DNA of 11,226 nt, taken from assembly GCA_003151275.1 (NCBI GenBank), contig PLXC01000102.1, forward strand, positions 1 to 11,226, written 5' to 3'. Each line of letters opens with the position of its first letter. The stretch's first letter is position 1. Source of the stretch: Candidatus Melainabacteria bacterium (GTDB taxonomy: Bacteria > Cyanobacteriota > Vampirovibrionia > Obscuribacterales > Obscuribacteraceae). Below the pieces are notes generated by a model. The model was given only the letters and a program-made list of their open reading frames with translations, was not told the origin of the DNA and did no database searches. Shown here in pieces: positions 6,659-11,226 of the stretch. Position numbers and translations under genes: made by a program.

Positions 6659-7619
6659 ATGTTTCAAAACTTCGTAGGAGTCGACATCTCTAAACAGTAC
6701 TTCGACGCCTCCGTTGAAGTAAAGGGAAAAATGAGGCACCACCAATTTCCGAATTCGGAAAAAGGCTTTGAAGAATTTCGTGCTTGGTGGGAGAAATGGA
6801 ATGTTACGGATGCGCACTTCTGCATGGAGGCGACAGGCGCGTATTGGATGGAGCTCGCCACATGGTTGCACGGTGAAGATATGGCTGTTAGCGTGGTCAA
6901 TCCGACGTGCACCAAACGGTTCGCCCAAAGTGAATTAAAACGCACAAAAACGGACAAAGTTGACGCCGGGATTATCGCACGCTTCTGCAAAGCAATGAGT
7001 CCGATTTTATGGCAGCCACTGCCGGCAGAGGCACAAGAACTTCAACGGCTAGTCCGCCGATTGTATGACCTGACCAAGATGCGACAGCAGGAACGCAATA
7101 GACACTCTTCGAAAAGTCTCGACGAAGTAACCCTCGAGTCAGTTGATCGCACTCTTAAATTTCTTGACGGGGAGATAGCGAAGTTGGATCGACTGATCGA
7201 ACGACTTTACAAGAAACACGAAGTCCTTCGACGGAAGCGTGAGATTTTGCTCTCGATACCTGGGGTCGGCGAGCAGACCGCCAATGTCGTGCTCGCAGAG
7301 GTGCCCAGTCCAGAACTCTTCGGCAGCGCCAAGCAATTGGCTGCTTACGCCGGACTGGCACCGAAACAAATCCGATCTGGTGATACCATCCGCGGTCGCA
7401 CCAGAACGTCTCAAACTGGCAGGAGTAGGCTGCGCTCTGCTTTGTACTTACCAGCCGTCTCCGCTCGGAAATACAATCCGATTATTAGTGCATTCTGCGA
7501 TCAAAAATGGCAAGGCTCCGATGAAAGTTGTTGGAGCTTCAATGCGTAAGCTTTTGCACATAATCTTCGGAGTTCTAAAATCCGGAAAGCCTTTCAGCCT
7601 AGACTTCTTAGCAGCTTGA
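6659..7619 (+). pseudogene. IS110-family transposase (DEDD recombinase), late frameshift
   Basis: The gene starts at ATG 6659 with AGAGG six bases upstream. The N-terminal RuvC-like DEDD domain shows GVDIS (D9), CMEATGAY (E57) and TKTDKVDAGIIARF (D99, D102). A helical linker follows (140-195), then the Transposase_20 domain with LLSIPGVGEQTA and SAKQLAAYAGLAP. TSQTGRSRLRSALY probably contains the catalytic Ser (S251). The first frame ends at 7549 after an off-family tail. The proper ending (NGKAPMKVVGASMRKLLH ... LDFLAA) continues in another frame to 7619. The shift lies at about 7500-7506 where a few bases of the usual CDRL segment seem missing. These enzymes insert elements without terminal inverted repeats, guided by a bridge RNA from a non-coding end. 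Element boundaries cannot be fixed here, and the frameshift probably inactivates it. Confidence 0.85.
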
Positions 7620-7869
7620 CGTCAAAGACGATATCTGCCTCTGGCGAGGCGACATCATAAATCAAGGCAGCAACAACTCCAATCAACGGAGCGACACAAA
7701 AAATCAACGGAGCAATTTGTTCAATCAAGGCAGCCAAATCCACAATCAACGGGGGCACCGGATTCAATCAATGGAGCAACATCTCGGCGAGATCCAACAG
7801 CCCCTGCGGGACAATAATCAACGGAGCAAGATCAACAAATGCGTCACCAACATATTCATGTTGCGCCAT
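7594..7869 (-). CDS. Possible small heptad-repeat protein, frameshifted
   Basis: Read on the minus strand, ATG 7869 opens MAQHEYVGDAFVDLAPLI. With one base restored near 7787 and one C removed from the run of five at 7751-7755 (read as G on the plus strand), the frame continues as DVAPLIESGAPLIVDLAALI, then further APLI/AALI heptads, ending KLLRSLG at a TGA at 7594. The joined product of about 90 residues has a seven-residue pattern (A-P/A-L-I-x-x-V/I/L), suggesting an amphipathic or membrane-associated helix. It overlaps the last 26 bases of the transposase. No good ribosome-binding site precedes the ATG (GGGAG is about 16 bases away), and GTG codons upstream are alternatives. The same DNA may instead be a non-coding tandem repeat. 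I recognise no family. Confidence 0.3.
7660..7830. repeat. Degenerate 21-bp tandem direct repeat
   Basis: The unit begins AATCAACGGAGC (variant AATCAAGGCAGC). Copies start at 7660, 7681, 7702, 7723 and 7744, exactly 21 bases apart, then at 7766 (22 bases) and a distant copy at 7816. About 12 bases per unit are conserved and nine vary. The 21-bp period equals seven codons. A small palindrome, ATCTCGGCGAGAT, lies at 7781-7793 in the interrupted part. Iteron-like protein-binding repeats are the main alternative to a coding origin. Confidence 0.75.
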
Positions 7870-7901
7870 AATAGTGATTATTGACTCCCAAAGAGTATGT
7901 G

Positions 7902-8141
7902 ATGTATCAACCACTTCAAAAGCTGCTTTGTACGGTCAAGCGCCAGTTAACTCCGACTAGTTACGACGTGCTTATTAAACATGACAATCTTCCTGCAGAG
8001 CTGATCTGTATTTTTCAACTTCAAGAAGGGGAGGAAGTATGGACACTCTTCGGAACAGGTTCGACTTATCCAATGCTGGCAATTGCTGAAGATTCAGAGA
8101 TCTGGTGCCGACCTAGACATTCCTCGGACAAACAAACCTAA
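7902..8141 (+). CDS. Small hypothetical protein
   Basis: ATG 7902 gives 79 residues and has AAAGAG about seven bases upstream. An upstream TTG at 7881 would add seven residues but is less likely. The protein is soluble, with beta-strand-like segments SYDVLIKHD, ELICIFQLQEGEEVWTLFG and MLAIAEDSEIWCRP, and no signal peptide or membrane helix. This pattern would suit a small beta-barrel or SH3-like fold, but no specific family is recognised. It lies after the IS110 gene and is convergent with the TonB-C-like gene, separated by about 140 bases. It has no obvious partner, and expression is uncertain. Confidence 0.5.
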   Translation: MYQPLQKLLCTVKRQLTPTSYDVLIKHDNLPAELICIFQLQEGEEVWTLFGTGSTYPMLAIAEDSEIWCRPRHSSDKQT

Positions 8142-8279
8142 CGAACCTTAAATTCAATGTCACTAAAAGTCAGCGCTACGGTAATCGTTACTTTTGAGAT
8201 GACTGATTAGTCGAGGATATCCAATAAGTCATGAATGATGCCGGTTGAGAATTGCAACATAATCTGTATAGACGGATGC

Positions 8280-8801
8280 TTAGTGCGCAATCCAATTTTT
8301 ATATCGATCGCTCGAAAACGTATCTAACTTACGGATTGCCTCTCGGTTGGAATCGGATGGGAAAGCAAGCAGCTTCGTATTTCCGTCAAATGACTTGATG
8401 GTAGTTATTAGTAAGTCATCAAATGACGCATTTGAGCTCGATCGCGATATTTGCACATTGATGATGCGCCCTTCTTTTGTTACAGAGTACTCAGCGACTG
8501 CGACGAGATATGGATAAAACCTCAACTCTCGGCGCATGCTCATCGTCAAATGGGCATTCACAGCCTTAAACACCCGACGATCCCAAGCCTCCCAAGCAAA
8601 CCGCATCTTCGCGGTGGTGTCAAAGCCGTCGAATTGGCTCGTTGTCTTGTGAATGACAGGTTTAATCAAATTCTTAAGTTGAGATGAGGTGGCTGGAATG
8701 GGTTTTTCCACCGCCGCCGATCTGTCTTGAGAAAATGGATCTTCGGCAAAGGCAGGCACTGCCGAAAGGAAAATGCATGACAGTAGCAGTAACGGTTTCA
8801 T
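8280..8801 (-). CDS. Exported protein with TonB C-terminal-like domain
   Basis: From Met 8801 the protein has 173 residues and a clear signal peptide (MKPLLLLSCIFLSAVPAFA, cleavage before EDP). An upstream start at 8843 would bury this signal behind an Arg-rich extension and is rejected. After a polar linker, the C-terminal half (WDRRVFKAVNAHL ... YLVAVAEYSVTKEGRIINVQI ... FDDLLITTIKSFD) matches the beta-alpha-beta pattern of TonB-C domains, especially the VTKEGRI turn. There is no transmembrane anchor or Pro-rich spacer as in true TonB, so it is one of the small secreted TonB-C-like proteins rather than an energy transducer. Its ATG overlaps the J-domain gene stop (ATGA), so the two are translationally coupled and probably one operon. 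Confidence 0.72.
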   Translation of the reverse strand: MKPLLLLSCIFLSAVPAFAEDPFSQDRSAAVEKPIPATSSQLKNLIKPVIHKTTSQFDGFDTTAKMRFAWEAWDRRVFKAVNAHLTMSMRRELRFYPYLVAVAEYSVTKEGRIINVQISRSSSNASFDDLLITTIKSFDGNTKLLAFPSDSNREAIRKLDTFSSDRYKNWIAH

Positions 8802-9058
8802 CGCAAGGACTCGTCGTAGCCAGCGCGTGACTCGTCGCTGCACAAAATAAGCCAGGCCTTCGTGATGGTCTGAAACATTGCGGCGTCGCCCGTGTCTGGC
8901 GCGTCTGGATGGTATATCTCTGCTAGCCGACGGTAGGACGCGCGAATAGCGTGCACATCCGCAGCAGGATCAACTTCCAACAACTTGTAGCAGTCTAGTT
9001 CATAGGAAAATGGTTCGTTGGACATAAGCTCAACCTTGGCGATCTTCGAGTCTTGCAT
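8798..9058 (-). CDS. Short J-domain (DnaJ-like) protein
   Basis: This 86-residue protein is essentially a lone J domain: CYKLLEVDPAADVHAIRASYRRLAEIYHPDAPDTGDAAMFQTITKAWLILCSDESRAGYDE. The HPD tripeptide that stimulates DnaK ATPase is present at residues 50-52, with the helix II YRRLA and helix III ITKAW patterns. There is no Gly/Phe region, zinc-finger or substrate domain, so it is a type III-like mini co-chaperone. Met 9058 has no clear ribosome-binding site. Met 9025 (MSNEPF) has AAGGTTGAG just upstream and may be the true start, which would not affect the domain. It is the first gene of a two-gene operon with the TonB-C-like protein and divergent from the LolA-like gene. Confidence 0.8.
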   Translation of the reverse strand: MQDSKIAKVELMSNEPFSYELDCYKLLEVDPAADVHAIRASYRRLAEIYHPDAPDTGDAAMFQTITKAWLILCSDESRAGYDESLR

Positions 9059-9113
9059 ATTATGATTATGACTCAGGTGCTAACCGAGGTATAGTCTCAG
9101 CTGGAGCAGTATC
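9059..9113. promoter_or_regulatory. Short divergent promoter region with RBS for the LolA-like gene
   Basis: Only 55 bases separate the divergent J-domain and LolA-like genes, so promoters for both directions probably lie here or overlap the coding sequence. GGAGC sits six bases before the GTG at 9114 and supports that start. No clean -35/-10 pair is seen. Confidence 0.35.
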
Positions 9114-9851
9114 GTGAATGCAGAATTGATTCTGAACAATGTGAAGGAAACCTATTTTCGCTTCCAAGCGTATTCCGATGTTGGCACGGCAGATCGTGTT
9201 CCGTCGATTGGAAAGACTCCAGTCGAATTCAAGACTTACTTCGTTCGTCCTGGGAGAGTCCGTTTTGAGTGGCGAGATTGGCATCCGTACTTTGGAAAGG
9301 AGCATCCGGCAGACGAAAATGCTATATGGTCCAATTCTCATCATACTCATATGTGGTTTTTGAACGAACTTAAGGAGAAGGGTGCTCTAGATTTAGCTAT
9401 TGCTGCGGCCACCGGTGTTTCCAAAGCTTCCGTGCACCGAATACTGACATTACTCCTTCCAGGTTGCGTTGACTTACGGAGCAGCTGGTTTGACGCGCGC
9501 GGTCTGAGGGAAACTGAGAACGAAGAGGTGAATGGTTTTTCTTGTCATCACCTCGTGGGCACATCAGAGAGTCCGGATGACATGGAAGTTTGGGTTAGCA
9601 AGAACGATTATGTCGTTCGTCGCATTAGAAATTACGACAGCACCATAGCACTTGGTGCGCTCGTGCGCTCAATTGACACGGGAGAAACCGGATCATCTCC
9701 GGACTTGATTTTGCACCGAACATTTCCAGATTCGCAATACTACAATGAGTACAATTATCTGGAAGTCGCTGTCAATCAGACGCTGCCAGATCATTGGTTT
9801 GATTTTGATCCATCCAGACCACCGACCATGGCTGGCTGGACATCAGGCTGA
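9114..9851 (+). CDS. LolA-like (outer-membrane lipoprotein-sorting fold) protein without signal peptide
   Basis: This is a 245-residue protein from a GTG at 9114, supported by GGAGC upstream. An in-frame stop at 9081 excludes a longer version. The N-terminus (ILNNVKETYFRFQAYSDVGTAD) and FKTYFVRPGRVRFEW are typical of LolA/LolB-like half-barrels that bind acyl chains, as is the later beta-rich part with NGFSCHHLVGT and DMEVWVSKNDYVVRRI. Family members normally carry a signal peptide because they act in the periplasm. None is present here, so the protein is either cytosolic, exported another way, or lost its 5' end. The gene faces away from the J-domain operon and converges on the XRE gene, with a shared terminator-like stem between them. 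Confidence 0.68.
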   Translation: MNAELILNNVKETYFRFQAYSDVGTADRVPSIGKTPVEFKTYFVRPGRVRFEWRDWHPYFGKEHPADENAIWSNSHHTHMWFLNELKEKGALDLAIAAATGVSKASVHRILTLLLPGCVDLRSSWFDARGLRETENEEVNGFSCHHLVGTSESPDDMEVWVSKNDYVVRRIRNYDSTIALGALVRSIDTGETGSSPDLILHRTFPDSQYYNEYNYLEVAVNQTLPDHWFDFDPSRPPTMAGWTSG

Positions 9852-9868
9852 TAAGCGTAATTAAGTTT

Positions 9869-9896
9869 CATTTTCTGTTTTGAAAAACAAAGAATG
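9869..9896. terminator. Bidirectional terminator-like stem-loop
   Basis: CATTTTCTGTTTT (9869-9881) and AAAACAAAGAATG (9884-9896) pair with two positions that can be G-U pairs. It lies between the convergent ends of the LolA-like gene (9851) and the XRE gene (9901). The stem is AT-rich with built-in T and A runs, so it could act on both strands. Confidence 0.55.
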
Positions 9897-9900
9897 AGCC

Positions 9901-10341
9901 TCAGGAGGCAGCGGAAGCTTGTCTCTCTTCTACTGCAGTAATCAAACGTTCTCCAAGTGCATCCAATATTCGTTGCGCGCGATCAAGACTTATACCGTGA
10001 TACTCGTTGCTTTCATCCCGAGAGACCTGCGAAGTATTGACACCAAGTCGATCCGCCAATTCTTTCTGCGAGATCCCGTTTGCAATCCGCAATGCGATCA
10101 GGACACGACCTACGGATGTTAAATCATTTATTGTGCCAAAGTCTCTCCGGCGAACTCTTTCATACCATTGCACTTCATCTATTAATTGCTGGTTGAAGCT
10201 AAGCAACGGGTCTAGTGCTCGCTTCATCTCTTCTTTTGTGAGTTTCATTTTCTTAAGTTCAGTGCGCTGCCTTTCAATAACAGCCTGATCCTTTTCTATC
10301 TTCTCGCAGCACTCTTTGTATTCTTTTTCTGTCTTAATCAT
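9901..10341 (-). CDS. XRE-family regulator with N-terminal coiled coil, putative antitoxin
   Basis: This is a 146-residue protein. Residues 1-50 are Lys/Glu-rich and predicted coiled coil (EKEYKECCEKIEKDQAVIERQR). Residues about 75-135 form a Cro/C1-type helix-turn-helix: VGRVLIALRIANGISQKELA, DRLGVNTSQVSRDE, then SLDRAQRILDALG. It would bind DNA as a dimer and probably represses its own operon through the inverted repeat at 10913-10939. Its ATG lies within the end of the nucleotidyltransferase gene (8-bp overlap, ATGATTAA), so the two are translationally coupled. A regulator of this type paired with a small nucleotidyltransferase is a common toxin-antitoxin or abortive-infection layout. Here the regulator is second, which is reversed from the classic antitoxin-first order. 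Confidence 0.8.
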   Translation of the reverse strand: MIKTEKEYKECCEKIEKDQAVIERQRTELKKMKLTKEEMKRALDPLLSFNQQLIDEVQWYERVRRRDFGTINDLTSVGRVLIALRIANGISQKELADRLGVNTSQVSRDESNEYHGISLDRAQRILDALGERLITAVEERQASAAS

Positions 10342-10894
10342 GATTGCTAGCCTGCCTTAAGAGAACGATGCCTTTCTGTTGATTGTCAGATCTTCTTTGC
10401 CGAAAGGCAGATGGGAACACAAGATCATTGCCATAGCGATCGGTGAGTCCCGTAATTTGTCCGTAGTGCGGATACAGTTCTATCCGATACATCAGCCACA
10501 TCGGCAGCTGTCTCTTTGCAAAATTGCTCACGTTCTTTTGGCTCCCAGGATCCCAAGTCCAAATTTTATGCTCGTTTAGTAAGTTCAAGTCTTTGTGCAA
10601 CTTGCCGCAGATGAAATATCTCATTTCAACATCAAAGTAACCGTCAATGTCGTTTGGATGTGCCTTTCGTTCGACAAATGAGCCGTCAATAAACACTCGC
10701 TCGATACCGACAGTCCATAATTCTTTGGTCAATCTTTCAAGGTTGTCGACTAAATGCGAGCGCCAGAACCTGTCCCACTCCGGAATGTCGCATCCTTCAC
10801 CTGTAACCAGGAAGGAATCTCGTAATTCGTTGAAGGATAGAAGGTGATCGCCAGGCGGAAGCAATCCCTCGTCTGTAAAAGGGGGCAGTGTCAT
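10334..10894 (-). CDS. DUF6932-like nucleotidyltransferase-fold protein, putative toxin
   Basis: From Met 10894 the protein has 186 residues. It opens with LPPFTDEGLLPPGDHLLSF, the usual start of DUF6932-type proteins. The core motif is FIDGSFVERKAHPNDIDGYFDV: G71-S72 followed by D82 and D84, the hG[GS]...[DE]h[DE] signature of the polymerase-beta nucleotidyltransferase superfamily. A third acidic residue may be E139 in YRIELYP. The C-terminal QQKGIVLL resembles the family's conserved KGI segment. Related folds include AbiEii/MenT-type toxins that modify tRNA, so a nucleotide-transfer toxin is inferred, not shown. A start at 10933 is rejected because it would place the promoter inside the gene. 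It is the first gene of the operon with the XRE regulator. Confidence 0.75.
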   Translation of the reverse strand: MTLPPFTDEGLLPPGDHLLSFNELRDSFLVTGEGCDIPEWDRFWRSHLVDNLERLTKELWTVGIERVFIDGSFVERKAHPNDIDGYFDVEMRYFICGKLHKDLNLLNEHKIWTWDPGSQKNVSNFAKRQLPMWLMYRIELYPHYGQITGLTDRYGNDLVFPSAFRQRRSDNQQKGIVLLRQASNHD

Positions 10895-10900
10895 AGTTGA

Positions 10901-10930
10901 CTTATAGCTCAATCTTAACATAAATGTCAA
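10901..10930 (-). promoter_or_regulatory. Near-consensus promoter giving a predicted leaderless transcript
   Basis: On the minus strand a perfect TTGACA -35 (10930-10925), an 18-base spacer and TATAAG -10 (10906-10901) precede the ATG at 10894 by six bases. Transcription would then start at or next to the initiation codon, giving a leaderless mRNA. This agrees with the lack of a Shine-Dalgarno there. Confidence 0.65.
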
Positions 10931-10939
10931 CACTTAAGA
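10913..10939. promoter_or_regulatory. Inverted repeat spanning the -35, candidate XRE operator
   Basis: TCTTAA (10913-10918) and TTAAGA (10934-10939) are perfect inverted copies 15 bases apart, flanking the -35 element. Half-sites two helical turns apart would suit a dimeric XRE repressor. The assignment is by position and symmetry only. Confidence 0.45.
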
Positions 10940-10983
10940 CTCCCTGCTGGTACTATTGAACCTTCAAAGAATTTGCAATAACG

Positions 10984-11226
10984 ATGATCCATAAAAACAC
11001 AGCAAAAAATCTTGACCGCAAACATTCTGCTTTTCACGATCGGCCTATCGAGAACTTCAAGCAGACAGATCGCGTAGGTACCTTTCCTTTCGCGCGTCAA
11101 CTCGCCGAACGCTTAATGAAGTGGCCTCTTGATCAGCCCTACGCTTTACGAAGCTGCCGAGTGCAAGTTTTCAGCAGATCCACCAAGACTAGAGTTCCGA
11201 AACCGATTGAACATTCTTCTTTTTCC
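10984..11226 (+). CDS. Hypothetical protein, partial at the right edge
   Basis: ATG 10984 opens a frame of 81 codons without a stop to the end of the window. The sequence is basic and polar, with RKHSAFHDRPIENFKQTD, then DRVGTFPFARQLAERLMKWP and YALRSCRVQVFSRSTKTRVP. There is no signal peptide, membrane segment or family motif that I recognise, and no clear Shine-Dalgarno before the ATG. It is divergent from the nucleotidyltransferase/XRE operon, so a shared regulatory region of about 90 bases lies between them. It could be an accessory gene of that module or unrelated. Because the frame is open but short, a chance frame is possible. Confidence 0.45.
   Translation, partial: MIHKNTAKNLDRKHSAFHDRPIENFKQTDRVGTFPFARQLAERLMKWPLDQPYALRSCRVQVFSRSTKTRVPKPIEHSSFS

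Noticed and set aside
7660..7830. CRISPR array
   Set aside because: The 21-bp unit has only about 12 conserved bases and nine variable ones, too short for repeat plus spacer, and there are no cas genes.
7660..7830. Plus-strand coding of the repeat as Asn-Gln-Arg-Ser heptads
   Set aside because: The frame has no start codon after an upstream stop at 7609 and no ribosome-binding site.
8160..8200. Terminator between the convergent genes at 8141 and 8280
   Set aside because: AAAAGT and ACTTTT arms are only six bases with a 19-base loop, too weak to call.
8802..8843. Longer start for the TonB-C-like protein at 8843
   Set aside because: The extra residues are Arg-rich, lie inside the J-domain gene, and would displace a textbook signal peptide that starts at 8801.

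Overview
The window looks like an accessory region of a Gram-negative-type bacterial chromosome or large plasmid, with intermediate GC. Several genes encode small signal-peptide proteins with TPR, LolA-like, TonB-C-like or LecA-like folds. There are also a J-domain protein and a type IV coupling-protein relative. This mix would fit a deep-branching lineage such as Obscuribacterales/Melainabacteria-type Cyanobacteria, but that placement is only a guess from gene style. No rRNA or tRNA was seen.

Left part (1-3684): a VirD4/TraG-type coupling-protein relative runs off the left edge on the minus strand. It has a soluble domain where the usual N-terminal membrane anchor would be. Divergent from it is a secreted LecA-like sugar-binding protein. 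Next comes a minus-strand block: a hypothetical protein, then a large toxin-like protein with a C-terminal HExxH/E metallopeptidase domain, then an overlapping small acidic gene in the position of an immunity gene. The first two are broken by single-base or dinucleotide indels, but each is readable end to end once these are repaired.

Middle part (3684-7880): two exported minus-strand genes (a TPR protein and a lipoprotein) follow, then a degenerate tyrosine recombinase truncated at about 5490. A plus-strand hypothetical gene, also apparently truncated, meets it there, so this is a rearrangement junction. From 5790 to 6658 there is no convincing gene. That stretch is packed with short TGTAG/CTACA motifs, some in pairs 11-12 bp apart and in inverted pairs. 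An IS110-family recombinase with a late frameshift follows. Behind it is a 21-bp tandem repeat that reads best as a minus-strand heptad-repeat protein broken by two single-base indels.

Right part (7881-11226) is mostly intact: a small hypothetical gene, a J-domain protein overlapping a TonB-C-like exported protein, a divergent LolA-like protein without a signal peptide, and a two-gene operon of a DUF6932-like nucleotidyltransferase plus an XRE regulator. This operon has a near-consensus promoter, a predicted leaderless start and an inverted repeat at the -35, and looks like a toxin-antitoxin or defence module. A partial unknown gene starts divergently at the right edge.

The strongest leads are the nucleotidyltransferase/XRE module, the metallopeptidase toxin with its putative immunity gene, and the TGTAG motif array. 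Frameshifts concentrate in mobile or toxin-type genes, so either these genes are decaying or the assembly has local indel errors. The sequence alone cannot separate the two.
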